From NCBI GenBank assembly GCA_021731025.1, contig JAKFYD010000030.1:1-43010 (forward strand): DNA of 43,010 bases, written 5' to 3'. This DNA comes from Pseudobdellovibrionaceae bacterium. GTDB lineage: Bacteria; Bdellovibrionota; Bdellovibrionia; Bdellovibrionales; Bdellovibrionaceae. Every line of letters starts with the position of its first letter. The first letter of the stretch is position 1. The position numbers and the translations under genes were made by a program. This document shows positions 7,042 through 16,276 of the stretch, piece by piece. The notes below the pieces were generated by a model that did no database searches, was not told the origin of the DNA, and saw nothing but the letters and a program-made list of their open reading frames with translations.

Positions 7042-8733
7042 ATGTATTCATTCTTAAAGTCTAAACTTCAGACAGCTGTCGTTATTTTATTAACACTGTT
7101 GATGGTGAGTGAGACAGGCTTTACTCAAGTGAGTGAAACTAACCCTTTCAAGGCTGGCGCAAAAAAATCTCGCTCATCTCCTCAGGAAACCAATCCTTTT
7201 CTTAAAAAAAACAACAAAGCTCAGGTTAGAACAACTGCGGCACAACCATCTCCTATTGCAGTAGTTGCGGCGGCAGCTGCTACGACCCCGGTAGCACCAA
7301 CTGCCCCAGCTTCCGAAGGTGTACCACCATCCAACAACAGTATGCCATTTGGTATTGGTAAATCTGATGCTCAAGTTAAACAAGAAACTCGACAAGAATG
7401 CGCAATGGAATTTCGTTCCGTGACAGACCCGGATGAACGAGAAAATAAGATTAATTCGTGTGTGAGAAACCGACTTGATAGTATGGACCCAGCTCGAACA
7501 GAATCACTGTGCTCAGACCTCCGAAAACAAATGAATGAATCTATAACTAAGTGTCCCTCACAAGGTTGTCAGGACGTCGTCGACAGTTGTACAGCTGCGG
7601 GAGATAGTCCAGAATCAGAATCCGTCGTCAATGCCTTACTGATGCAAACAACAGGTTTTGGTATGACTGGCCAGAGTAATGTCGTCAACTGCAATATCAC
7701 TTACAGTGAGCATCGATCGGAACTCAAAGAACGAATGACCGACGTTGAAACGATTCAAAAAGATATTTCAAATCAAAATAAAGATAACCTCAAAGACCAA
7801 GAAGATTTCCAAAAGCAATCCCGTGATATCGAAGACAAACAGAGAGAGCTTAAAAAACAACAGCAAGATTTGATTAAAGAAGCTAAGACCAAGCAACGAG
7901 AAAGCTTTCAAAAGAAAATGGAAGAACGATTAAAACTTGATGCTCAAGTTCGACAATCGATGCTGGAAATATCACAAATGCGAAGCAAGTTGTTACAGAT
8001 GACGAACGCAAAAAAGAAAATGTTAGGTAACTTTGACGTTAATAACTTCGTTCGAGCTTGCCGTGGGGAATACACCAAATCCCGAGCTGAATATTGCGCA
8101 AAAACTCGCGACAATTGCAAACAACAAGTTTACACCAGCGTCGGTACCGCCTTTACGTCGGGAGGAATTAATAAAAGTGACCGTATTGCAAGTTTCGACA
8201 ATTGTGTGAAAAATACTCTTTTGGATTACTCGACTCAAATTGACAGCGCCTCTGAAGATTTAAAGATTATGCAAGGGCAAATTATCGCAAAAAATGAAGC
8301 CTTAGATGCAGCAAAAGAAGCCCAACAGAAAAGTGACGAGTTCTTGATGCAAGAGCTGAATGAAATGCAAAGTGACACTAATGCGCAAATGCAAGTCATT
8401 GGAGAGGCCTTTCAGACCCTGGAAAAACAAAAAATGGAGCTTCAAACTAATTTTCAAACTCAACAATTAGAAAATCTTCGTCGAAGAATGGAATTGAATA
8501 ACAGGTTGGGAATGAAGTCGAGCGCTCTTGGCCAAGTTGGTAAGCGCCCTGGGAAAATTCATAAAGACTTAACTGGAAATGAAGCTATTGGCGAAGTCAC
8601 TAAGCAGCAAGGTTTCCGACAAGATGCTGAAAGATTAGGTTGCTGTAAAACTGGCTATTCTGGTACAGAACTCTGCAAAGAATCTGCTGCCGCTAAGTCC
8701 TCCAAAAATTCTAATAAAAAATCGGGAAGATAA
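7042..8733 (+). CDS. Exported cysteine-rich coiled-coil protein, unknown function
   Basis: 563 residues from the ATG at 7042, chosen because GGGGAGGG (7030-7037) lies just before it and the product begins with a clean signal peptide (MYSFLKSKLQTAVVILLTLL, cleavage likely in the GFTQ region); the frame also opens at 7009. The order of parts is: NPF-containing linker (two copies of ETNPF(L/K)K), an Ala/Pro/Thr-rich stretch, a Cys-rich block with about eight cysteines (QECAMEF to DSCTAAG), a long Gln/Lys/Glu coiled coil, a second Cys-bearing block (FVRACRG, YCAKTRDNCKQQ, FDNCVKN), another coiled coil and a Cys-containing tail (LGCCKTGYSGTELCKES). The even spread of cysteines suggests periplasmic disulfides. 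I do not recognise the family. It resembles in style the exported Cys-rich protein at 23874-25421, and both have the GTCTCA-N3-TGAGAC palindrome upstream. Confidence 0.8.
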   Translation: MYSFLKSKLQTAVVILLTLLMVSETGFTQVSETNPFKAGAKKSRSSPQETNPFLKKNNKAQVRTTAAQPSPIAVVAAAAATTPVAPTAPASEGVPPSNNSMPFGIGKSDAQVKQETRQECAMEFRSVTDPDERENKINSCVRNRLDSMDPARTESLCSDLRKQMNESITKCPSQGCQDVVDSCTAAGDSPESESVVNALLMQTTGFGMTGQSNVVNCNITYSEHRSELKERMTDVETIQKDISNQNKDNLKDQEDFQKQSRDIEDKQRELKKQQQDLIKEAKTKQRESFQKKMEERLKLDAQVRQSMLEISQMRSKLLQMTNAKKKMLGNFDVNNFVRACRGEYTKSRAEYCAKTRDNCKQQVYTSVGTAFTSGGINKSDRIASFDNCVKNTLLDYSTQIDSASEDLKIMQGQIIAKNEALDAAKEAQQKSDEFLMQELNEMQSDTNAQMQVIGEAFQTLEKQKMELQTNFQTQQLENLRRRMELNNRLGMKSSALGQVGKRPGKIHKDLTGNEAIGEVTKQQGFRQDAERLGCCKTGYSGTELCKESAAAKSSKNSNKKSGR

Positions 8734-8758
8734 TAAATCCAGTAATCCCCTTCTTTAG

Positions 8759-8790
8759 CCCAGTTCGATAAGCACCTCGACCTGGGATTT
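8759..8790 (+). terminator. Hairpin after the coiled-coil gene, possible terminator
   Basis: CCCAGTTCGA (8759-8768) pairs with TCGACCTGGG (8777-8786) at 9 of 10 positions across an 8-base loop. Only a short ATTT follows, so termination would be inefficient. It separates the exported coiled-coil gene from the pbp1A operon. Confidence 0.45.
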
Positions 8791-8858
8791 CCTAACACGG
8801 TTGATGATGACCCTTCTGACAAGTCTTGGTACATTCAGAGACTCGTTCGGAGGTTCAT

Positions 8859-11567
8859 GTGATTCTTAAAAAAGCCATTATTGGTGGTTCGATTGCTATT
8901 GTGGTTGGTGCACTTGTTACTATTGGTGCCTTGCTCGCGATCAAATCCAGTTTACCAAAAATTTTAGAAATTAAAGATTATGAGCCACTGCTTGTGAGCC
9001 ATGTCTTTGATCGCAATGGAAAAAAGATTGGTGAATTTTTTCGTGAGCGTCGGACTCTGGTTGCTTACGACAAGATTCCTCAACATCTTATCAACGCATT
9101 TTTAGCTTCGGAAGATGACCAGTTTTTTAAACACAATGGCATTAACTACCTGGCGATCCTTCGTGCGATGATTGCTAACATTCGCGCCGGAAAAAATGTT
9201 CAAGGGGGATCGACGATCACTCAGCAGGTCGCAAAAACATTCTTCCTTTCGCCGGAAAAAACGATTGTCCGAAAAATTCGTGAAGCGATGTTGGCTATGC
9301 AACTGGAAGATAACCTCTCGAAGGAAGAAATTCTTTACCTTTATTTAAATCAAATATTTTTTGGAAATACCGCTTACGGTATAGAAAATGCGGCTCAAAC
9401 TTATTTCCATAAATCCGTTGATAAAATAACTTTGGAAGAATCAGCCATTCTTGCGGGCTTACCCCAAGCTCCTAGTCGATACTCGCCGGTACGAAATCCA
9501 CGGGCTGCGAAAGAAAGACAAATCTATGTTTTGCGCCGAATGGCTGAAGTGGGCTTTATCAGTAAAGACGATGCAGAAAAAGCGATTCAAACGCCTGTGA
9601 AAGTTCACGTGCGTGAAAACTATGAAGAGTTTGCTCCTTACTACCTCGAAACGGTTCGTCAAATTTTAGTGCAACAATTGGGTGAAGAAATTGTTTTGGA
9701 TAAGGGGATCAGTGTTTACACAGGTCTTGATATCGACAAACAAAAAGCCGCTCAAGAATCGGTTCTGGCGGGTTTAAAACAATTGGATAAACGCCAAGGA
9801 TATCGGGGCGCACTACGACGTCTTGAAACAAAAGAAGATATACAAAGATTTCTGATGGACCAACAAAGAAAAATAATTTCGAGTGCCACGGCAGAACGAA
9901 CCATTCTTCCCACAGGCGAGTTTGAAGAAATTATTTCCTTAAAAAAAGAAGACCCCAGTCAACCTATGCCCAGTTACTTGAAACTCGATGAATCTTACGA
10001 AGTTTTGGTCACTGACGTGAACGACGCCTTAGGTTTAACTTACGTTCAGTTTCCAGAATCTAAAGGCGTGATTGATTTCGAAACCATGAAATGGGCTCGT
10101 AAACCTGACACCAACAAGCGCTACGATCTTGATTTGATCAAGAAACCTTCTGATGCTTTAAAAGTTGGTGATGTTATTTTAGTGAAAATTTCCGCGCCCA
10201 GCGTTTCTATTCCTCGCCTTTCCCAAGTGAAACCACCTAAAAAAGGTGTTGCACCTACGCCAGCTCCGGTGCTTCCTGATTTTAAAGGAACACTGATGGT
10301 CGAGCTTGATCAACAGCCTGTCGTTGAAGGGGCCTTGCTCAGTTTTGATCAGCATTCCCAAGATGTTTTAGCTATGGTGGGTGGTTCTAATTTTGTTCGT
10401 AACAAAAATGAATTCAATCGCACCGTGCAAGCAGCTCGGCAAACGGGCTCTTCATTCAAAGCCATTGTTTATGCTTCAGCTTTGGACAAAAGCTACACCC
10501 CATCGACACCCATCATGGATGCTCCTATTGTTTACGAAGAAACTCAGCAAGACAATGAAGGCCAAGAGGAAACAAAAACTTGGAAGCCCACCAATCATGG
10601 AAAAACTTTTGGTGGAGAAATTATTTTTCGCAATGCTTTAGTGCAATCGTTGAATGTGCCTACGGTTAAAATCGTTGAAGACATCAGTGTTAAATGGGCG
10701 ATGGATTATGCTCGCCGTCTTGGAATATTTTCGCCACTAAATCCTGATTTCACTATGGCCTTGGGATCCAGTGGTGTGACCTTGTACGAAATGACCAAAG
10801 TCTTTTCCGAATTTGGTCGATTGGGAAAACGCATTCGTCCCGTCATCATTCACAAAGTCACTGATAGTAGCGGTAAAGTTTTAATGGAAAAAACTTCTTT
10901 GGATATTCGTTTTAAAAATGAAATCGAGGCTCTTGATCAAGAGTTCGAAGAACGAAGAAAAAAATACATTGATTCGAAAGCTTCAGCAGCTGCTGACAGT
11001 GCCGCCGCACAACAAACAACCAACGATCAGCAGAAATCGAATCAAAAAATAAACACGGATCCTTTTTTGTTTTTTGAAGATCCCGAACAGCTCATTCGAC
11101 CCCAAACCGCTTCCATCATGAATTCCCTTTTACGCGGTGTTATCGAAGACAAAAACGGCACTGGTGGTCGAGCGAAAGCCTTGGGACGAGAAGTCGCTGG
11201 TAAAACAGGCACAACCAATGGTTATGTTGACGCGTGGTTCATTGGTTACACGGCCCAAATTGCCACAGGTGTGTGGGTTGGATTCGATAAGGAAAAAAGT
11301 ATTGGCAAAGGGGAAGTCGGCGGCCGAGCTGCATTGCCTCTTTGGCTCGACTATATGAAATCAGCGCACGAAGGACTTCCTCAGATGACATTGCCTGTTT
11401 CCGAAGGTATTGTTTTTGCCAATATCGATGGGGAATCGGGCCAACTTGCCAGCGCGTCCAGTAAGAATGTTTTACGACAAGCTTTCATCGAAGGAACCGA
11501 ACCCACCAGCACTTCGAATAAAAACGAAGAAGCTACGGAATTTTTAAAACAGGAACTCAACGAATGA
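8859..11567 (+). CDS. mrcA: Penicillin-binding protein 1A (class A, GT51 plus transpeptidase)
   Basis: Bifunctional inner-membrane enzyme that polymerises lipid II into glycan strands and cross-links the peptides. Numbered from GTG 8859 (902 aa): a membrane anchor at about 5-30; glycosyltransferase domain with the catalytic Glu at E85 (LASEDDQFF) and GGSTITQQ at 117-124; a middle OB-like domain; transpeptidase with S531 in the SSFK motif, SLN in VQSLNVPTV, and KTGT from K782. The GTG start is chosen because CGGAGG lies 5 bases upstream; the frame opens at a TTG at 8826 without a ribosome site. An Ala/Gln/Asn-rich low-complexity insert (about 705-735) lies between the SxN and KTG motifs. It overlaps uvrA by 4 bases, so it heads the pbp1A-uvrA-msbA operon. 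Confidence 0.94.
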   Translation: MILKKAIIGGSIAIVVGALVTIGALLAIKSSLPKILEIKDYEPLLVSHVFDRNGKKIGEFFRERRTLVAYDKIPQHLINAFLASEDDQFFKHNGINYLAILRAMIANIRAGKNVQGGSTITQQVAKTFFLSPEKTIVRKIREAMLAMQLEDNLSKEEILYLYLNQIFFGNTAYGIENAAQTYFHKSVDKITLEESAILAGLPQAPSRYSPVRNPRAAKERQIYVLRRMAEVGFISKDDAEKAIQTPVKVHVRENYEEFAPYYLETVRQILVQQLGEEIVLDKGISVYTGLDIDKQKAAQESVLAGLKQLDKRQGYRGALRRLETKEDIQRFLMDQQRKIISSATAERTILPTGEFEEIISLKKEDPSQPMPSYLKLDESYEVLVTDVNDALGLTYVQFPESKGVIDFETMKWARKPDTNKRYDLDLIKKPSDALKVGDVILVKISAPSVSIPRLSQVKPPKKGVAPTPAPVLPDFKGTLMVELDQQPVVEGALLSFDQHSQDVLAMVGGSNFVRNKNEFNRTVQAARQTGSSFKAIVYASALDKSYTPSTPIMDAPIVYEETQQDNEGQEETKTWKPTNHGKTFGGEIIFRNALVQSLNVPTVKIVEDISVKWAMDYARRLGIFSPLNPDFTMALGSSGVTLYEMTKVFSEFGRLGKRIRPVIIHKVTDSSGKVLMEKTSLDIRFKNEIEALDQEFEERRKKYIDSKASAAADSAAAQQTTNDQQKSNQKINTDPFLFFEDPEQLIRPQTASIMNSLLRGVIEDKNGTGGRAKALGREVAGKTGTTNGYVDAWFIGYTAQIATGVWVGFDKEKSIGKGEVGGRAALPLWLDYMKSAHEGLPQMTLPVSEGIVFANIDGESGQLASASSKNVLRQAFIEGTEPTSTSNKNEEATEFLKQELNE

Positions 11568-14386
11568 AAGAAATTCACCTCTGGGGGGTGAAGCAAAATA
11601 ATCTGAAAAACATCGAGGTCAAAATTCCTGTCGGTCAAATGACAGTGATCTGTGGTCCCTCGGGTTCAGGAAAAAGCTCTTTAGCTTTTGAGACTCTTTT
11701 TGCCGAAGGTCAAAGACGTTTTATCGAGAGCATGAGCAACTATGCTCGACAGTTTTTAAATAAAGCCCCGAAGCCTTTGATCGATGGCATCAACAATATT
11801 CCACCAGCGATTTCTATTGAACAAAAAAATACCATTAAAAGCTCGCGCTCAACGGTAGGTACCGCCACTGAAGTTATTGATTACTTGCGATTGCTCTATG
11901 AAAAAATTGGTCAGCCCCACTGCCCTAGTCACGGAGTTCCTACAGAAAAAGAAAGCGTCACTGAAGCGACGGATAAAGTCCTTCGAGAATTTCAAGGACA
12001 GCGCGGTTACATTCTGGTTGAAATTAGCGAAGAAGGTCGCACCGCTGAAGGAAAAAAATTATTATCTCTCTTTTTGCAAGATGGCTATCTGCGAATTTAT
12101 CAGCCCGCTAAAAAAGAAAAACAGCCAGGCACTGTCATCGAGATTAATACTCCTGCAGCGATGAAAAAAGGTCTTCCCACGGAAAGCTTTTTTTTAGTTA
12201 TTGATCGCATGTCCTTTACTGACGATGAACGAGGACGCTTAGCTGATTCTTTGACTCAAGCTTACGAGGCTTCTGTTAAATACAACCGGCACATTCTCAC
12301 GCGACGAGCGACCATCATCACAACGGAAGGAAATGAAATCCGTGCCAGCGAAGAAAATTCTTGTCCCATTTGTGGCTACACTCCTCCGTTACTCAGCTCT
12401 AAACTTTTTAGTTTTAATTCTCCCATCGGCGCTTGCCCGACTTGCAAAGGCTTTGGAAATATACTGGAGCTTGATGAAAAGAAAGTAATCCCTAATCCTA
12501 ATCTTTCTTTGGATCAGGGAGCACTTCATCCCTTCACTATGCCTAGTGCAGCTCACGAGCGAAAACAGCTTATGCAGTTTTGCAAGAAGATGAAGATCGA
12601 CGCGGATATTTCTTGGAAAGATCTTCCGAAAAAAGTACGCGATATGATTTGGAATGGGCACGAGAAATTTTTTGGTGTGAAGGGCCTGTTCGCTTATTTA
12701 GAAGAAATAAAATACAAGATGCACGTCAGAGTTTTTATTTCTCGCTACCGCAGTCCTTCCCAATGTCCTGATTGCAAAGGTTCACGACTGCGAACTGAAG
12801 TTGATACGATTTTAGTTGCGGGAAAAAATATTAATCAAATCACTCAAATGACGATCGAAGAAATGACTCAGTTTTTTCGCCAGATTCAGCTTTCGGCTTT
12901 TCATGAAGAACTCGCTGGCGAAGTCTTTAAACAAATTCGCTCTCGCATTGAATTTTTAATGCGTGTTGGAGTCCACTATCTGTCATTGTCTCGGGAAACT
13001 CGCACTTTATCTGGTGGAGAATATCAGCGTCTGATTTTAGCGAATCAATTGGGCATGGGACTTTCGCAAACTTTGTACGTTTTGGACGAGCCCACCGTGG
13101 GCTTGCATCCCCGGGACAATGAAAGATTGATTTCGATTTTAAAAGATTTACGGAACTTAGGAAACACACTGGTCATCGTCGAACATGATCAAGATGTCAT
13201 TCGCAGCAGTGAAAATCTTATCGAGATGGGTCCCGGTTCAGGAATCCATGGTGGAGAAGTTGTTTATTCGGGGCCTTCGGTTGATTTTTATGACAATAAA
13301 GAATCCGTCACAGCACATTACCTGCGCAATAATACGGCCCAGTTAATTTCGCATGAAAATCGTCCTGTGAATATTGATAATTATAAATTCAAAATTCAGC
13401 TTTTGGGTGCAAGTGGAAATAATTTAAAAGACATTGATGTGAGCTTTCCTTTGCATCGTTTGATTTCTATAACTGGCGTCAGTGGTTCCGGCAAATCCAC
13501 TTTAGTTACGAAGACCTTGTACCCAGCCTTAGCTCGCAGTTTAGATATCGAATTTATTCCAACTCAAGGTTTTAAAAAACTTACGGGTGTTGAACATATT
13601 AAAAATGTTTTATTGATTGATCAAAGTCCCATTGGGAAATCGGCCCGCAGTTCTCCGATCACTTACATGAAAACCTTTGATGCTATTCGCGCCATTATGG
13701 CCGCCACCCCCGAATCGAAAGCTCGCGGTTATACACCGGGAACTTTCAGTTTGAATGTGGATGGTGGACGATGCCCTTCTTGCCGGGGAACAGGCTTCGA
13801 AGAAATCGATATGATGTTCATGGATAATGTCATTATTCCTTGCGATGTCTGCGATTCGAAAAAATATCGTCCTGAAATTTTGGAAGTCCTGTACCGGGGA
13901 AAAAATATTTTTGAAATTCTTTCGATGACCGTGAATGAGGCCATGGGGTTTTTCGTTGCCCATCCAAACATTCGACGCCCCTTGAGTGTGCTCAAAGAGG
14001 TCGGCTTGGATTACATTCAGCTGGGTCAACCCGCCAACAGCTTGAGTGGTGGTGAATCTCAACGATTGAAGATCGCCAGGGAGCTTTCAGAAGTTCAACA
14101 AAAAAGCACTCTCTACATCCTTGATGAACCGACAACAGGTTTACACTTTCGTGAAATAGAAATGCTGATGAAGGTCCTTCATCGTCTGATCGACAATGGC
14201 GGCAGCGTTATCGTCGTTGAACATAACCTCGATGTGATTCTAGGTTCTGACTACGTCATCGATCTAGGCCCTGAAGCTGGGAAAAAGGGGGGCCAAATCG
14301 TTGCTAGTGGTTCCCCCCAAGATATCATGAAGGTAAAGAACAGTTTGACCGGGCAGTACTTGAAAAAATATATTGAGAGTCCATGA
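11564..14386 (+). CDS. uvrA: Excinuclease ABC subunit A (UvrA)
   Basis: DNA-damage recognition ATPase of nucleotide excision repair; dimerises and loads UvrB at lesions. Both ABC modules are complete: Walker A GPSGSGKSS at 31-39 and GVSGSGKST at 638-646, signatures LSGGEYQR near 482 and LSGGESQR in the second half, Walker B with LDEPTVGLHPRDN and LDEPTTGLHF. The C-terminal zinc module has C737/C740 and C760/C763; the first zinc pair is CPICGY/CPTCKG. At 940 residues it is of normal length. Some conserved stretches differ from the commonest form (for example PPAISIEQKNTIKSS and LANQLGMGLSQT), so this may be a lineage-specific or second UvrA. It overlaps genes on both sides by 4 bases (ATGA). 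A DNA-repair gene inside an envelope operon is unusual. Confidence 0.95.
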   Translation: MKEIHLWGVKQNNLKNIEVKIPVGQMTVICGPSGSGKSSLAFETLFAEGQRRFIESMSNYARQFLNKAPKPLIDGINNIPPAISIEQKNTIKSSRSTVGTATEVIDYLRLLYEKIGQPHCPSHGVPTEKESVTEATDKVLREFQGQRGYILVEISEEGRTAEGKKLLSLFLQDGYLRIYQPAKKEKQPGTVIEINTPAAMKKGLPTESFFLVIDRMSFTDDERGRLADSLTQAYEASVKYNRHILTRRATIITTEGNEIRASEENSCPICGYTPPLLSSKLFSFNSPIGACPTCKGFGNILELDEKKVIPNPNLSLDQGALHPFTMPSAAHERKQLMQFCKKMKIDADISWKDLPKKVRDMIWNGHEKFFGVKGLFAYLEEIKYKMHVRVFISRYRSPSQCPDCKGSRLRTEVDTILVAGKNINQITQMTIEEMTQFFRQIQLSAFHEELAGEVFKQIRSRIEFLMRVGVHYLSLSRETRTLSGGEYQRLILANQLGMGLSQTLYVLDEPTVGLHPRDNERLISILKDLRNLGNTLVIVEHDQDVIRSSENLIEMGPGSGIHGGEVVYSGPSVDFYDNKESVTAHYLRNNTAQLISHENRPVNIDNYKFKIQLLGASGNNLKDIDVSFPLHRLISITGVSGSGKSTLVTKTLYPALARSLDIEFIPTQGFKKLTGVEHIKNVLLIDQSPIGKSARSSPITYMKTFDAIRAIMAATPESKARGYTPGTFSLNVDGGRCPSCRGTGFEEIDMMFMDNVIIPCDVCDSKKYRPEILEVLYRGKNIFEILSMTVNEAMGFFVAHPNIRRPLSVLKEVGLDYIQLGQPANSLSGGESQRLKIARELSEVQQKSTLYILDEPTTGLHFREIEMLMKVLHRLIDNGGSVIVVEHNLDVILGSDYVIDLGPEAGKKGGQIVASGSPQDIMKVKNSLTGQYLKKYIESP

Positions 14387-16107
14387 GACAAATTATCTTT
14401 CGATTGCTGCGAGAAACGAAACCTCACAGGAATAAAATCATTATTATTGCCATCACTGGGCTTCTTTATTCCGCTTGCTATGCGCGCGTGCTGCTGATGC
14501 TGAAAGATATCAGCGACAGCTTTGAATCTGGAAAACAAGCTCAAGTGGGACAAATCGCTTTGGTTGCCGTCGGTCTGGCCTTGGTGGTTGCGATTAGCCG
14601 TTACGTTCACATCTTTTTAATGAATTACGTCGCTGAAATGGTGACCAACAGTTATCGATTGCAACTGCAAAAAAAATTCATGAGTTTAAGTCTGACCTTC
14701 CATGGAAATTATCTTGCGGGATCCGGGGGCCTTTTAAGCCGCATCATGAATGACATCCGCGTTGTTCAGGATGGATTGCGAATGGTCGCCGATATCTTTC
14801 GTGAGCCCTTGCTGATGGCCTTGCTTTTGGGAAATCTTTTTTATCTGAACTGGCGATTAACATTGATGATGATGGTTCTTTTGCCTGTCGTGATTTATTT
14901 TTTAAGACAAATTTCGCGCAGTCTTAGAAAATATGTTTTGTGGGGACAAGAAAATCTTGAAAAGATGACCTCGACGATCAAGGAAAGTTTAGATGGTGTC
15001 CGCATCATTCAGTCCTTCAATCTTGAAGAGGTTCTGCAAAATAAACTAAAAAAAGAATCTAACGAATACGTCGACATTCGAAAAAAAGTCCATGCTCGGG
15101 TTGAGATCATGGGACCCGTAACCGAATTTATTGCTACCCTGCTGATCTTAGGAATCTTTTTCTATTTTAGCGTTGAGGTTGCTAAGGGAACGATTTCTCC
15201 TGGAAGTGTTCTGGCTTACATTGCGTCACTAATGGCGACCAATCAGCCTATCAAGAAATTTCAAGAAAGTTATGTGCGCATCCAAGAAACTGTTGTTGCT
15301 TGCTCGCGGATTTTCCAAGTCCTTGATGAAAAGAGCGAAGTCCCACAAGCCCAAGCCAACTTAGATTTTCCAAAAGATTGGAAAAAAATTATCTATAAAA
15401 ATGTTTCCTTCCGTTACGCCAATGAATGGATCTTAAAGGATATCAATTTAGAAATTGAGCGTGGGCAAAGTATCGCCTTTGTCGGTTCCAGTGGTAGCGG
15501 AAAATCAACTTTGGTGAACCTTCTTGAAAGATTCTATGATCCCACTGAGGGCGAAATTTTTATTGATCAAACTCCTATCCAAAAAATCAAACTCACAGAT
15601 CTTCGCCAAAACGTAGCTCTGGTGTCCCAAGATGTTTTCTTATTTAGCGATAGTATCGAAAACAACATTCGCTCGGGTGACTTTAAAAAAGATCCTGCAA
15701 CTATCACTGCCGTTGCCAAGTCCGCAAATGCCCACGACTTTATTATGCGCACACCCCTTCAGTATCAGAGCCGAGTTGGCGACCGCGGAAGTTTGCTTTC
15801 AGGCGGAGAAAAACAGCGCATCAGTTTAGCTCGTGCATTTTTCAAAGATGCTCCTGTACTTATTCTCGACGAGGCCACCAGTGCGCTGGATAGTTCAAGC
15901 GAAATAGAAGTGCAAAAAGGCATTGATCAGCTGATGAAAGGACGCACGAGCTTAGTTATTGCTCATCGTCTATCGACTATACAGAATGTCGATAAAATTT
16001 ACGTTTTAAAATCGGGCCAAATCGTTGAAGCCGGAAATCATCAAGAACTGCTTCAAAGCTCGGGCGAATACTTTAAATTTTACACTCAGCAAACTCGCAC
16101 TTCTTAA
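14383..16107 (+). CDS. msbA: MsbA-like lipid A/phospholipid ABC exporter
   Basis: Homodimeric ABC exporter with a six-helix transmembrane domain (about 15-310) fused to a nucleotide-binding domain. Walker A GSSGSGKST is at 368-376, the signature LLSGGEKQR is near 472-480, Walker B LILDEATSALD near 494-504 and the switch histidine is in VIAHRLST. In Gram-negatives this family flips core-lipid A across the inner membrane. The assignment to lipid A rather than another lipid or drug is by overall resemblance and by the neighbouring pbp1A. It is the last gene of the operon, overlapping uvrA by 4 bases; no strong terminator follows. Confidence 0.85.
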   Translation: MRQIIFRLLRETKPHRNKIIIIAITGLLYSACYARVLLMLKDISDSFESGKQAQVGQIALVAVGLALVVAISRYVHIFLMNYVAEMVTNSYRLQLQKKFMSLSLTFHGNYLAGSGGLLSRIMNDIRVVQDGLRMVADIFREPLLMALLLGNLFYLNWRLTLMMMVLLPVVIYFLRQISRSLRKYVLWGQENLEKMTSTIKESLDGVRIIQSFNLEEVLQNKLKKESNEYVDIRKKVHARVEIMGPVTEFIATLLILGIFFYFSVEVAKGTISPGSVLAYIASLMATNQPIKKFQESYVRIQETVVACSRIFQVLDEKSEVPQAQANLDFPKDWKKIIYKNVSFRYANEWILKDINLEIERGQSIAFVGSSGSGKSTLVNLLERFYDPTEGEIFIDQTPIQKIKLTDLRQNVALVSQDVFLFSDSIENNIRSGDFKKDPATITAVAKSANAHDFIMRTPLQYQSRVGDRGSLLSGGEKQRISLARAFFKDAPVLILDEATSALDSSSEIEVQKGIDQLMKGRTSLVIAHRLSTIQNVDKIYVLKSGQIVEAGNHQELLQSSGEYFKFYTQQTRTS

Positions 16108-16128
16108 ATCATCTCTACTGGACCTAGG

Positions 16129-16165
16129 CTCTCAAATTGTCTCATTCTGAAACAAAAATGAGAGT
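16129..16165 (+). promoter_or_regulatory. GTCTCA/TGAGAC site cluster before the sigma-54 activator
   Basis: The main near-palindrome GTCTCA-TTC-TGAAAC is at 16139-16153 (one mismatch). It overlaps a partial site, CTCTCA-AAT-TG, at 16129-16139 and is followed by half-sites TGAGAG and TGAGAA at 16159-16170. The cluster is 110-150 bases before the activator start at 16277, so it is suited to regulate that gene. A TTGACG at 16227-16232 with a weak TTAATT 16 bases on could be the promoter. Confidence 0.5.
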
Positions 16166-16276
16166 GAGAAGCAATTGAATAGGCGTCCAACATTTTTACA
16201 TATCCTCCTTAAGTTTGATCAAAATTTTGACGATAAACTTTTTGTCACTTAATTCAAGTTTGAAGGAGTAAAGTGT

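Noticed and set aside
13610-14062. Long minus-strand frame within uvrA
   Set aside because: Antisense to a fully conserved uvrA region; composition follows the complement of the gene.
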